NCBI GenBank assembly: GCA_044352985.1
Contig: JBILCU010000003.1
Span: 124,001 to 188,000 of the forward strand
DNA length: 64,000 nucleotides
Origin: JADJDM01 sp044352985
GTDB lineage: Bacteria; Bacteroidota; Bacteroidia; B-17B0; Aurantibacillaceae
Direction of reading: 5' to 3'
Positions 53,613-63,062 of this stretch are shown piece after piece. Under the pieces are notes generated by a model. The model made no database searches, had not been told where the DNA came from, and saw only the letters and a program-made list of their open reading frames with translations. Each line of letters begins with the position of its first letter. Positions within the stretch are counted from its first letter, which is position 1. Both the position numbers and the translations under genes were made by a program.

Positions 53613-54758
53613 ATGAAAACTAAGTTATTTTATAGTATACTTTTTACCTTCTTCTTATTTTCCTGTGGAAATAAAGAAGAATCAAGCCAATCGCCCGATC
53701 CTAATCAAAAAACTAATATCAATCAATTCATTCATTTAACTAATGAGCAATTAAAAAATAGTGGATTTGTTTTAGGAAAAGCAGATCAAAGAAATATTTC
53801 ATCGGTGTTAAAAGTAAACGGGAAAATCGAAGTGCCTCCACAAAATTTGATTTCAATAAGTGTTCCGATGGGTGGCTATTTAAAAGAGACCAAATTAATT
53901 CCCGGTATGTTGGTGAAAAAAGGTGAAGTAATAGCTACGATAGAAGATCAGCAATATATTCAATTGCAGCAGGAATTTTTAACCACAAAAAACAAATTGT
54001 TTTTTTTAGAAAAAGAATTTGAACGACAAAAAGAATTGAATCAAAGTAAATCGAGCAGCGATAAAATATTTCAGGAAGCTGAAAATAATTTTAAAGAGCA
54101 AAAAATCATTCTTAAATCATTGAGTGAAAAATTACGTTTGATTGGTATTATTCCTGAAAAATTAGATGAAAATAATTTGTCGAGAACGATTAATTTATTT
54201 GCTCCAATAAATGGATTTGTTTCTTTGGTTAATGTAAACATTGGCAAATATGTGAATCCATCCGATGTGTTGTTTGAGTTAATAAATCCTGATGATATAC
54301 ATTTGGTTTTAACTGTATTCGAAAAGGATATTCAGTTAATTGCTGTAGGCCAAAAATTATTGGCTTTTACTAATAATGATTTAACTAAAAAATATCCATG
54401 TGAGATTTTATTAATAAGTCAAAACTTAAATTCAGACAGAAGTATGGATGTTCATTGTCATTTTTATTCCTTTGATAAGCTTTTAATTCCGGGCATGTAC
54501 ATGAATGCGGAAATTGAATATAATACTAATGAAGCTTTAGTATTGCCCGATGATGCCATCGTGAATTTTGAATCGAAGAATTATGTTTTTATTTCAAAAT
54601 CTGCAACTGATTTTGAAATGAAGGAAGTAACAATTGGTGAATCAGAAAACGGATTTATACAATTGCTAAATGCTGATTTTATCAAAAACAAAAACGTAGT
54701 TGTGAAAAATGCTTACAACTTATTAATGACTTTAAAGAATAGGGCAGAGGAGGAATAG
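53613..54758 (+). CDS. czcB: RND periplasmic adaptor lipoprotein, CzcB/CusB type
   Basis: A 381-residue membrane-fusion protein linking the CzcA pump to the outer-membrane channel. The lipobox is FLFSC (Cys at residue 18). It has a beta-barrel/lipoyl arrangement: GGYLKETKLIPGMLVKKGEV (lipoyl half), a coiled-coil hairpin (about residues 115-180), then INLFAPINGFVSLVNVNIGKYV (second lipoyl half) and VLTVFEKDIQLIAVGQKLL. It is 2 bases after czcA and converges on the OprM-like gene with 11 bases between stops. Confidence 0.9.
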   Translation: MKTKLFYSILFTFFLFSCGNKEESSQSPDPNQKTNINQFIHLTNEQLKNSGFVLGKADQRNISSVLKVNGKIEVPPQNLISISVPMGGYLKETKLIPGMLVKKGEVIATIEDQQYIQLQQEFLTTKNKLFFLEKEFERQKELNQSKSSSDKIFQEAENNFKEQKIILKSLSEKLRLIGIIPEKLDENNLSRTINLFAPINGFVSLVNVNIGKYVNPSDVLFELINPDDIHLVLTVFEKDIQLIAVGQKLLAFTNNDLTKKYPCEILLISQNLNSDRSMDVHCHFYSFDKLLIPGMYMNAEIEYNTNEALVLPDDAIVNFESKNYVFISKSATDFEMKEVTIGESENGFIQLLNADFIKNKNVVVKNAYNLLMTLKNRAEEE

Positions 54759-54769
54759 TATAAATGTGC

Positions 54770-56215
54770 TTATTTGTTCCAACCCCCTCCAATTGAACGA
54801 TAAAGTTCAATTATTGCAAGATTGTTTCTTTTATTAAAATTAATTAACTCAATTTGTGACTGCAAAGCATTTTTTTGAGAGGTAATTACTTCAAGGTAAT
54901 TTGCTTTACCTGCTTTAAATAATTCAGAGGATGTATATATTGATTTCTTAAGTAGTTCAACTTCATCTTTCTTTAAATTATACATGGTTTTTGTGTTTTT
55001 TATTTTGTTAATAGCAATGTATGTTTCCTTAAAACCATTTACTACTGTTTTTTCGTAATTGATGTAAGCTTCTTTTTTAATGGCCTCATTTTGCATTAAA
55101 TCCGCCTTTAGTTTTCTTCTGTTTAATAATGGCATTGTTAGCCCGTTTAACGCATTATAAGCTAATGAAGCAGGTAATTCAAGAAGTAAAGCAGAATTAA
55201 ATGATTGGATTCCAAAAGTTGCATTTATATTTAACGAAGGATAAAATGCTGCTTTTGCAGCATTTACGTCTGCATTACTGGAAATTAATTCAAATTCGGC
55301 CTGAAGAATATCAGGTCTGTTTTTTAAAAGTTCCGAAGGAACGCCAATTATTAATAGTTGTTCTATTTTATTTGTATTATAGTTAGTATCACGTTTAAAT
55401 ACTTTCGGAAATGAACCACATAGAAAATTAATTTTTGCTTCTGTTTCAATAATCGACTGAAATACCTCTGCTTTTATGGTTTTTGAACTTAATAATTGAG
55501 CATTCATCAATTCAACTCCTAGTTCATTTGCTTTACCAACTTCTTTTTGAGCGATTACCAAATCCAATGCGTCATTTTGTAATCTAATGTTATCATCTAA
55601 GATTTTAGACTCGTAATCTAAAGCCAATAGTTCAAAATAAGTAGTTGTAATTTCTGAAATTAATTGTGTTTTAATAAATTCTTTACCTAATTCTGTTGCC
55701 ATAAATTTTGCATATGCTGATTTACGCATATTTTTTAATTTTCCCCATAAGTCAATTTCCCATGAGGTTTGGAATGCAAAATTGTAATCAGGTAATGGGT
55801 CAGGTATTTGTTGTTTTTTATTTATGTTTGAAGAGCGTCGGGTATCAAAATTACCAACCCCATCCATAGTATATTCTCCAAATTTTCTTAAACCAATTGA
55901 AGACAAAAGATTCAGGTCCGGTAAATTATTTGTTTTATTTAACTTAAGGTTTGCACGAGTAATTTCAACTTTTTGCAGCGCCAATTTTAAATCAAAGTTA
56001 TTTTTAAGGGCTGTATCAATTAAGGCAATCAAACAGGAATCAAAAAATAAATTTTTCCAATTTGGTAATTTGAAACTTGTTGAATCAATTTGATTATTTA
56101 CATATGATTTGGGTAGGTTTTCTTTTATTGCAATGTTCTCATTTTTTGTTGATTTGCAACCCGTAAAGTAAAGTACAGTTACAATCATAAAAATTATTAT
56201 AATAAATCTATTCAT
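54770..56215 (-). CDS. Outer-membrane efflux lipoprotein, OprM/NodT type
   Basis: A 481-residue TolC-family trimeric channel. The signal ends in the lipobox YFTGC (Cys at residue 20). The two repeats of the fold are recognised by LKLALQKVEITRANLKLNKT and VPSELLKNRPDILQAEFELI near the middle, followed by AAKAAFYPSLNINATFG; the second coiled-coil pair ends GKANYLEVITSQKNALQSQI. It is the last gene of the acrA-acrB-oprM run, 10 bases after acrB, and forms the exit duct of that pump. Confidence 0.92.
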   Translation of the reverse strand: MNRFIIIIFMIVTVLYFTGCKSTKNENIAIKENLPKSYVNNQIDSTSFKLPNWKNLFFDSCLIALIDTALKNNFDLKLALQKVEITRANLKLNKTNNLPDLNLLSSIGLRKFGEYTMDGVGNFDTRRSSNINKKQQIPDPLPDYNFAFQTSWEIDLWGKLKNMRKSAYAKFMATELGKEFIKTQLISEITTTYFELLALDYESKILDDNIRLQNDALDLVIAQKEVGKANELGVELMNAQLLSSKTIKAEVFQSIIETEAKINFLCGSFPKVFKRDTNYNTNKIEQLLIIGVPSELLKNRPDILQAEFELISSNADVNAAKAAFYPSLNINATFGIQSFNSALLLELPASLAYNALNGLTMPLLNRRKLKADLMQNEAIKKEAYINYEKTVVNGFKETYIAINKIKNTKTMYNLKKDEVELLKKSIYTSSELFKAGKANYLEVITSQKNALQSQIELINFNKRNNLAIIELYRSIGGGWNK

Positions 56216-56225
56216 GCTTAATAGT

Positions 56226-59200
56226 TTAATGATTTTTTTTGTTTTTGGATATTAAAATAAATAATCCGGGTATGACAATTAACCCGATTATGGTGCCACT
56301 TAACATGCCGCCAGCAGCAGCAGTGCCTATTGTTTTATTCCCTATTGCACCCGCTCCGTTTGCTAGCATTAATGGTATCAACCCTGCTATGAAAGCAAAT
56401 GATGTCATTAGTATGGGGCGTAATCTAGCAGATGCGCCCTCAATGGCTGCATCAAGTGCAGATTTTCCTTGTTTTTGTTTTAATACGGCATACTCAATAA
56501 TTAAAATTGCATTTTTGCCTAATAACCCAATAAGCATAACCATTGCTACCTGTGCATAAATATTATTTTCAAGACCCGTAATCCAAAGCAAGAATAAAGA
56601 TCCAAAAATCCCCACAGGCAATGATAATAATACAGGTAATGGAAGTAAAAAGCTTTCATATTGTGCGCATAACAATAGATAAACGAATACCAAACAGATT
56701 GAAAAAATAAAAATAACTTGATTCCCTGATGCTATTTCTTCTTTTGTCATACCCGACCAATCATATGAATAGCCTCTAGGCAATATTTCTTTTGCAACTT
56801 CTTCAATGGCATTGATGGCATCTCCACTACTGTAACCATCGGCAGCTTCACCATTTAGCATGGCTGAAACATACATGTTGTATCGGGTTAATTGTTCTGG
56901 ACCATAAATTCTTTCAATTCTACTAAATAGTGAGTAGGGAACCATTTCCCCATTTATATTTTTAATTCTTAACTTCAACACATCATCCGGAAGAGCCCTG
57001 TACTTAGGATCTGCTTGTAGCATTACTTTATACATTTGTCCGAATCGAATGAAGTTTGTTGCATAATAACTTCCCATTAAGGTTTGCAAATTACTCATAG
57101 CATTATCTACAGTTATGCCTTTTTTTGAAGCAATATCTTGATCAATATGAATTAAATATTGCGGAAAATTAGGGTTGAAACTTGTAAAAATGTTTTTAAT
57201 TTCTTTTCTTTTTCTTACCTCTTCCATGAATTTTTGAGTTACCTGATAAGTTTGCTGTAGGTTTCCAGATGCTGTTTTATCAAGTAATCTTAACTCAAAT
57301 CCACTAGCATTACCAAAACCAGGAACGGCAGGCGGTGGAAAAAATTGAATTTCTGCATCTTTAATGTGCTTTGTTTTTTCTTCTAAAACTTCAATAATTT
57401 CATCAGCAGTCTTGTCTCTTTTACTCCAATCCTTTAAGTTTATAGTACTCATGCCAAATGAAGCTCCTGATCCGTCTGTCATCATACTGAAACCAGCAAG
57501 AGATGAGTTGGATTCAATTTCATCAATTTTTTTAGTCACTTCATCAATTTCTGAAATCACTTCTTCTGTTCGTTCTAACGTTGCACCAACAGGAGTAGTA
57601 ACGTTTGCATAAATTGTACCTTGATCTTCAGAGGGGATAAATCCCGTAGGTAATAATTCACCTATGCCCCAAACTCCAAAACTGAAAACAATTAGTGTAA
57701 CAATTGTAATGATTCTTCTATTGATGATTAATCTTAATAGTTTTTGATACCTTGATGAAATTGAGTTATAGTAATCATTGAATTTGTTGAAAAATCTATT
57801 TAATAAATTATTAGTTTTTTTATGTTGATGTGTGTTTTTGAGTAACAAGGCACAGAGAGCCGGAGTTAAGGTTAATGCATTTATCCCAGATATTACAATT
57901 GAGATTGCCATGGTAATGGAAAATTGCCTGTAAAATACACCTACTGGTCCATCTAAAAATGCAACTGGAATGAAAACAGCAGACATGACCAAAGTGATAG
58001 CAATAATTGCTCCTCCTATTTCACCCATTGCCTGCATGCTAGCAGTTGTTGCGTCAGAATGATTTTCCTCCATTTTGGCATGAACCGCCTCTACAACTAC
58101 AATGGCATTGTCAACCACAATGCCGATTGCGAGAACAAGAGCAAATAATGTTAGTAGGTTGATTGAAAATCCAAGAACCTGCATAAATGCAAACGTACCA
58201 ACTAATGATACAGGTACTGCTAAAATCGGGATCAATGTTGAACGCCAGTCTTGTAAAAAAATGAATACAACAAGTGCAACCAGTATAAATGCTTCCAACA
58301 ATGTTTTTAATACTTCATGAATAGATGCATCTAAAAATCTTGAAACATCATAACTAATGGTATAATCCATTCCGGGTGGAAATGAAGTTTCTTTAAGTGA
58401 TTGCATTTTTGCTTTTATGTTTGCAATAACTTCACTTGCATTAGATCCTGGTCGCTGTTTTAATAATATTGCGGCTGATGGTTTACCATTTTCTTTTGAT
58501 AACACGTCATAATCCAAGGAACCAAATTCAATGTCGGCTACATCTTTCAATCGTAGCATTTCGCCACTTTCATTTACTTTGATGATGATGTTTTCGTATT
58601 GTTCCTTTTGGGTTAATTTACCGGTATATCTTAATACATATTGAAGAGATTGTGATTTACCACCTGAGCTTTCTCCGATTTTACCAGGAGCAGCTTCTAT
58701 ATTTTGATTTCTTAATGCAGTAATGATTTCATCTGATGAAATTTCATATGCGTCTAGTTTAGCAGGTTTTAGCCATACTCGCATGGCATATTCTCTTGCT
58801 CCCATGATATCTGCAAAACCAACTCCATCAATTCTTTTTAATTCAGCAAGTACGTTGATGTCCGCAAAATTGTAAATGAATTTTTCATCAAGTGTAGTAT
58901 CACTGCTGATTAGATTGAGGTACATTAGCATGCTATTCACTTCTTTTTCCGTAGAAACACCTGCTTTAATTACTTCTTCAGGTAATTCATCTAAAACAGT
59001 TGCAACTCTATTCTGCACATTTACTGCTGCTAAATCAGGATCAGTTCCTACTTTAAAGTAAACCTGTATGATACTTGTTCCGTCATTTCCTGAAACTGAG
59101 GTCATATATGACATTCCTGGAACACCATTTATTGCTCTTTCAAGTGGTGTAACAACTGCCTTAGAACATACTTCTGCATTTGCTCCTGTATATTTTGTAG

Positions 59201-59336
59201 TAACAGAAACAGCAGGCGGAGCTATGTCAGGGTATTGAGTTACCGGTAATTGAAATAGAGCCAATAAACCCAATAGCGTTATGAAAACAGAAATTACAAG
59301 TGAAAGAACAGGACGTTGAATGAATTTTTTAAACAT
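56226..59336 (-). CDS. Multidrug RND efflux pump, AcrB/MexB (HAE1) family
   Basis: A 1036-residue proton antiporter: twelve helices, two periplasmic loops, first helix start FKKFIQRPVLSLVISVFITL. Helix 4 contains LAIGIVVDNAIVVVEAVHAK, where the AcrB pair Asp407-Asp408 reads Asp-Asn; the helix-10 lysine is present (IGLLGKNAILIIEYAV). ATTASMQAMGEIGGAIIAIT and PSEDQGTIYANVTTP are standard HAE1 segments. It would export lipophilic drugs, bile-like compounds or detergents through the OprM partner. Substrates are unknown, and the Asp-to-Asn change may alter coupling. Confidence 0.94.
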   Translation of the reverse strand: MFKKFIQRPVLSLVISVFITLLGLLALFQLPVTQYPDIAPPAVSVTTKYTGANAEVCSKAVVTPLERAINGVPGMSYMTSVSGNDGTSIIQVYFKVGTDPDLAAVNVQNRVATVLDELPEEVIKAGVSTEKEVNSMLMYLNLISSDTTLDEKFIYNFADINVLAELKRIDGVGFADIMGAREYAMRVWLKPAKLDAYEISSDEIITALRNQNIEAAPGKIGESSGGKSQSLQYVLRYTGKLTQKEQYENIIIKVNESGEMLRLKDVADIEFGSLDYDVLSKENGKPSAAILLKQRPGSNASEVIANIKAKMQSLKETSFPPGMDYTISYDVSRFLDASIHEVLKTLLEAFILVALVVFIFLQDWRSTLIPILAVPVSLVGTFAFMQVLGFSINLLTLFALVLAIGIVVDNAIVVVEAVHAKMEENHSDATTASMQAMGEIGGAIIAITLVMSAVFIPVAFLDGPVGVFYRQFSITMAISIVISGINALTLTPALCALLLKNTHQHKKTNNLLNRFFNKFNDYYNSISSRYQKLLRLIINRRIITIVTLIVFSFGVWGIGELLPTGFIPSEDQGTIYANVTTPVGATLERTEEVISEIDEVTKKIDEIESNSSLAGFSMMTDGSGASFGMSTINLKDWSKRDKTADEIIEVLEEKTKHIKDAEIQFFPPPAVPGFGNASGFELRLLDKTASGNLQQTYQVTQKFMEEVRKRKEIKNIFTSFNPNFPQYLIHIDQDIASKKGITVDNAMSNLQTLMGSYYATNFIRFGQMYKVMLQADPKYRALPDDVLKLRIKNINGEMVPYSLFSRIERIYGPEQLTRYNMYVSAMLNGEAADGYSSGDAINAIEEVAKEILPRGYSYDWSGMTKEEIASGNQVIFIFSICLVFVYLLLCAQYESFLLPLPVLLSLPVGIFGSLFLLWITGLENNIYAQVAMVMLIGLLGKNAILIIEYAVLKQKQGKSALDAAIEGASARLRPILMTSFAFIAGLIPLMLANGAGAIGNKTIGTAAAGGMLSGTIIGLIVIPGLFILISKNKKNH

Positions 59337-59344
59337 ATTAAATT

Positions 59345-60472
59345 TTATTTAGTTGATAGGTCTTTAATGATGTCATTCAAGTTTAAATTTGTTGGATTAA
59401 TGAGCATCCCGGATTTTGCATTTTGAATTCCTTCATATATTATTTTTTCACCGGCTTTTATTCCTTTTTTAATGATAAATAAATGAGGTAATCTATCTGC
59501 ATATTCAATATTCCTAAATTCAATTTTGTTATTTTTATCTACTACACACACATATAGTTTATCTTGAATTTCAAATGTTGATTTCTGTGGTATTATTAAA
59601 GCGTTATCATGTTTTTTTCTTAACCTAACTCTGCCACTTGCACCATGTTTTATTATTTTTTCATGATTTGGGAATTTTGCACGAAATGCAATGTTACCTG
59701 TGCTTTGGTCAATAGCTCCTTCTACAGTTTCAATTATCCCTTTGTATTCATGTTCTGTTCCATCAGCAAGTATTAGGGAAACAATTTTCGATTCAATACT
59801 ATCAGATTTTAAATTTCGTGCATAGTTTAGGTATTCTTTTTCTGAAACATCAAAATAGGCATATATCTCATCATACTCAGAAATAGATGTAAGCAAAGTT
59901 CCTTCATCAATCAAACTCCCAATTTTATGAGGAATTCTATTAATAATACCATCAAAAGGAGCTTTAATTTCAGTGTTTGATAACTTAACCTGTACAAAAG
60001 CTTGATGAGCAACTGCCTCTTCCATTTTTGCTTTTTGTGCATCCAATTTGTTTTTTGCTACTGCAACTTCTGTAGATGAAACAATTTTTTTATCAGCAAG
60101 TTGAATTATATTTTTTAATTCAAGTTCTGCAGCATCTACCTCTGCTTTAGTGCTTTTATAAACAGCTTTAGCTTTTGACAGATCTTCTGTATATTCACGA
60201 TTATTAATGGTAAATAAAATTTGATCTTTTTTTACATGAATCCCTTCGTCAACATGTATTTTTTCTAGATAACCAGTTACCCTGGCTCTAATTTCAACAT
60301 TTTGAATAGCATGAATTTCTGTCACATAATCAGTATATGTTGATGTGTCAATTTTTTCAATAGTTATAACCCGAAAACTTTCTGTAATTTGTTTGTCGTT
60401 TTTGTTATCGCTGCATGCTGATAATAATAATAAAATAAATACTGTTATTGTTGGAATAGATGTTTTTTTCAC
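59345..60472 (-). CDS. RND periplasmic adaptor lipoprotein, AcrA/MexA type
   Basis: A 375-residue membrane-fusion lipoprotein. The lipobox is LLSAC (Cys at residue 20). It shows IRARVTGYLEKIHVDEGIHVKKDQ (lipoyl half 1), a helical hairpin (about residues 95-150), IKAPFDGIINRIPHKIGSLI (lipoyl half 2) and ISEYDEIYAYFDVSEKEYLNY (beta-barrel), in order. It precedes acrB by 8 bases. No TetR-type repressor gene is adjacent; a small membrane-anchored protein gene precedes it instead. Confidence 0.92.
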   Translation of the reverse strand: MKKTSIPTITVFILLLLSACSDNKNDKQITESFRVITIEKIDTSTYTDYVTEIHAIQNVEIRARVTGYLEKIHVDEGIHVKKDQILFTINNREYTEDLSKAKAVYKSTKAEVDAAELELKNIIQLADKKIVSSTEVAVAKNKLDAQKAKMEEAVAHQAFVQVKLSNTEIKAPFDGIINRIPHKIGSLIDEGTLLTSISEYDEIYAYFDVSEKEYLNYARNLKSDSIESKIVSLILADGTEHEYKGIIETVEGAIDQSTGNIAFRAKFPNHEKIIKHGASGRVRLRKKHDNALIIPQKSTFEIQDKLYVCVVDKNNKIEFRNIEYADRLPHLFIIKKGIKAGEKIIYEGIQNAKSGMLINPTNLNLNDIIKDLSTK

Positions 60473-60560
60473 AAGTTAAAATTTAAGACTTATCGTATCA
60501 ATTCAATAAAATCGATACAATTTACCTAGGTTAATAAAAAAATAAAATTGAGGGGAGAAA

Positions 60561-60881
60561 TTAAATTATTATCTTTTCTGGAGGAGGTACGAGAACATCT
60601 TTAACGTTTTCTGCAAGCTTGAAATAATATTGAGTATAAAATTGAGCGATCTCTATTTGATTGTCAAATAGTGAAAAGTCTTCAGTTTTTATTATTAGTT
60701 CGTTAATCTCGAAACAGTTTTTATTTTCTTCTTTATTGTCTTCAGAGTCATTACATTCACTTTCTGAAGTTGAAAAATATTTAATAGTATCTATTTTTAA
60801 TACTAAAGGTATAACGTTTAATGAAACGTAATAAGCCATTAATAATAGTGTAAAGTATTTTAGTAAAGATTGTTTACCCAT
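60561..60881 (-). CDS. Small membrane-anchored protein upstream of the AcrAB-type operon
   Basis: A 106-residue protein that I cannot assign. A hydrophobic N-terminal segment (YFTLLLMAYYVSLNVIPLVL) is followed by an acidic linker (SESECNDSEDNKEENKN), a conserved-looking CFEINELIIKT and the C-terminus VKDVLVPPPEKIII. The design (anchor, charged loop, Cys-Phe, PP-K end) resembles the protein before czcA at 48794-49177, though the two are not obviously homologous by eye. It lies 88 bases upstream of acrA. It may be a sensor, assembly factor or small regulator of the pump; this is inference. Confidence 0.55.
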   Translation of the reverse strand: MGKQSLLKYFTLLLMAYYVSLNVIPLVLKIDTIKYFSTSESECNDSEDNKEENKNCFEINELIIKTEDFSLFDNQIEIAQFYTQYYFKLAENVKDVLVPPPEKIII

Positions 60882-60897
60882 ACGTTTTTATATCGTA

Positions 60898-60905
60898 CAA
60901 ATATA
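60898..60905 (-). promoter_or_regulatory. Putative -7 box of the AcrAB-type operon
   Basis: TATATTTG on the minus strand fits TAnnTTTG and ends 16 bases before the ATG at 60881. No good -33 element is visible at the proper distance. Confidence 0.4.
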
Positions 60906-60957
60906 TAGCCTTATTGTTTTACATACTTGTTAAAAAAATAAAACGATAATAATTTCA

Positions 60958-61731
60958 CTAGTGTAAATAAATAAATCGCATTACTTCATCAAAAAATAAT
61001 TTAGGTTGTTCTGCATGTACCCAATGTCCGGCATTTGGTATAGTTACTAGCTTTGAATTTGGAAATCGTTCAGTTATACCATCAATATGTTCATCGAGAA
61101 TATAGTTGGATTTTTCACCTCTAATAAATAAGGTATTTACTAAACTACTCTTATGATTAACTTCACTTAAAATTTCATGGTATTTTTCAGTTATTACTTT
61201 CAAATTAAATCTCCAGTTCATTTTGTTTTCAGCACTATTTTCCCAATAAATATTTTTTAATAAAAACTGACGCGTTCCAAAGTCTGAAATGCTTTTTGAT
61301 AGAATTTCTTCAATATCTTTTCTGGTAGTTACCTGATTAAAATCTACGGAATTTAATGCGTGTAAAACTTCATGATGATGAGCTGGATATTGAACAGGGG
61401 CTATATCCGCGACTATTAATTTTTCTATAATGCCATCATAGTTTAATGCAAATGTCATTGCTACTTTGCCTCCCATGGAATGACCTAAAAGAATTGGGTT
61501 TTTGATATTATAATCAATTATAAATTCTTTAATGTCATTTGCCATTACTTCGTAATTCCAATCTTCATGTTGTGGAGATAATCCATGATTTCGAAGATCA
61601 ATTGTGAAGACTTCAAAATTTTGTTCAGAAAATTGTTTTGCCAAAGTGTTCCAATTATCACTTTGTCCGAAAAGACCGTGTAATATCAATAGTGCTTTCC
61701 CTTCACCAAATTTCCTGAATGCAAGTTTCAT
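60958..61731 (-). CDS. Alpha/beta hydrolase, YbfF-like esterase
   Basis: A 257-residue soluble alpha/beta hydrolase. HGLFGQSDNWNTLAKQF holds the oxyanion loop, the nucleophile serine is in LLGHSMGGKVAM (about residue 95), the acid lies near TLFIRGEKSNYI and the histidine in GHWVHAEQP. These features match YbfF-type short-chain acyl esterases; the natural substrate is not established. It lies 8 bases downstream of the small membrane protein gene and ends the run of minus-strand genes that begins with cysN. Confidence 0.85.
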   Translation of the reverse strand: MKLAFRKFGEGKALLILHGLFGQSDNWNTLAKQFSEQNFEVFTIDLRNHGLSPQHEDWNYEVMANDIKEFIIDYNIKNPILLGHSMGGKVAMTFALNYDGIIEKLIVADIAPVQYPAHHHEVLHALNSVDFNQVTTRKDIEEILSKSISDFGTRQFLLKNIYWENSAENKMNWRFNLKVITEKYHEILSEVNHKSSLVNTLFIRGEKSNYILDEHIDGITERFPNSKLVTIPNAGHWVHAEQPKLFFDEVMRFIYLH

Positions 61732-61739
61732 GTTTTAAT

Positions 61740-62162
61740 TTAAATTAATTGATTTTTATGTTTATCTGCAATGATTTGATACACATATAATGTTCCAATA
61801 AAATAAATAAAATCTAAAGCTCCATTTTCATAACTCATCGTTAAAAACGAGCCAAAGAATAAAATTAGAAACAAAATCAAGCTGAGCTCCAATGCTAATT
61901 TTAAAAACGATTTATTATTCTCTGATCGATACTCCTTTTTAACAATAGATATTAAAATTATTGATGCAATAGCACTTTCTAAAAGTGTTATAATAATGAA
62001 TGAAAGTTCAATTCCAAAAGGAATTATACCAATGGTTTTTTCAAATTTTGAAATAAACCAATTTGGTATTTCTAAAGGGATAATTTTTTGTAGGGCAGTT
62101 ATTCCTGCTAATGAAAGATAAAGTAGCTGAATGAGAAATATTCTATTAATGTTTAACCGCAT
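61740..62162 (-). CDS. Small four-helix membrane protein
   Basis: A protein of about 140 residues with roughly four transmembrane helices (FLIQLLYLSLAGITALQKI, ELSFIIITLLESAIASIILI, LALELSLILFLILFFGSF, ALDFIYFIGTLYVYQI), resembling small DoxX-like proteins, but I do not recognise the family. The ATG at 62162 (MRLNINRIFL) is preferred over a TTG at 62171. It lies between cysM (15 bases) and the esterase gene (8 bases). No function can be given. Confidence 0.6.
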   Translation of the reverse strand: MRLNINRIFLIQLLYLSLAGITALQKIIPLEIPNWFISKFEKTIGIIPFGIELSFIIITLLESAIASIILISIVKKEYRSENNKSFLKLALELSLILFLILFFGSFLTMSYENGALDFIYFIGTLYVYQIIADKHKNQLI

Positions 62163-62177
62163 ACTTAACAAAGATAA

Positions 62178-63059
62178 TTATTCAAACAAATCAGTAGATA
62201 AATATTTATCTCCACGATCACAGATGATTGCCACAACAACTCCGCTATCAATCTCATCGATTAATTTCATTGCTGTTGCAACTGAACCACCGCTGCTCAT
62301 GCCCCCGAAAACTCCTTCCTCTTTTGCCAAACGTTGAGCCATGATTTTAGCATCTGTATCTGATACCTCCATTATTCTGTCTACCCTTTTAGCATCAAAT
62401 ATTTTTGGTAAATATTCAATCGGCCATTTTCTGATGCCGGGAATTTTAGCGCCATCTTTTGGCTGGGCACCAATAATTTGAATGTTAGGATTTTGTTCTT
62501 TTAAATATCTTGATACTCCCATAATTGTTCCTGTGGTTCCCATTGCCGAAACAAAGTGTGTAACTTGCCCTTGTGTATCGCGGTAAATTTCAGGTCCAGT
62601 TGTTTTGTAATGCATGTTGGGGTTATCCTGATTAGCAAATTGATTTAACATCAAATAACCACCTTCGCTCACTTTTTTGTGCGCATAATCAATTGCTCCT
62701 TCCATGGCAACACTTTCGGGTGTGAGGGTAACAGTAGCGCCGAAAGCTTTCATGGTTAACACGCGTTCGCGTGTTGAATTTTCAGGCATCACTAATTCTA
62801 TTTCTACATTCATCAAACGCGCAATCATGGCTAATGCTATGCCCGTGTTTCCACTTGTGGCTTCAATTAATTTCATACCGGGCTTTAATTCTCCTCTGTC
62901 TAAAGCACCTTTAATTAATCCATAAGCTGCACGGTCTTTCACACTACCTCCTGGATTATGGCCTTCGAGTTTTGCTAATAGTTTTACATTCGGTTTTTTA
63001 TTAATGTGTTGCAATTCTACCAAAGGTGTATTGCCAATGAAATCTAGAAGAGTTGCCAT
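62178..63059 (-). CDS. cysM: Cysteine synthase B (O-acetylserine sulfhydrylase)
   Basis: A 293-residue PLP enzyme that forms cysteine from O-acetylserine and sulfide, or S-sulfocysteine with thiosulfate. IGNTPLVELQ, the PLP lysine in HNPGGSVKDRAAY (about residue 42), IEATSGNTGIALA and GTTGTIMGVSRYLK are visible. The short length and the RIARLMNV/ENSTRERVL segment favour CysM over CysK. It follows cysE by 3 bases, so its substrate is made by the gene just upstream. Confidence 0.93.
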   Translation of the reverse strand: MATLLDFIGNTPLVELQHINKKPNVKLLAKLEGHNPGGSVKDRAAYGLIKGALDRGELKPGMKLIEATSGNTGIALAMIARLMNVEIELVMPENSTRERVLTMKAFGATVTLTPESVAMEGAIDYAHKKVSEGGYLMLNQFANQDNPNMHYKTTGPEIYRDTQGQVTHFVSAMGTTGTIMGVSRYLKEQNPNIQIIGAQPKDGAKIPGIRKWPIEYLPKIFDAKRVDRIMEVSDTDAKIMAQRLAKEEGVFGGMSSGGSVATAMKLIDEIDSGVVVAIICDRGDKYLSTDLFE

Positions 63060-63062
63060 AAT

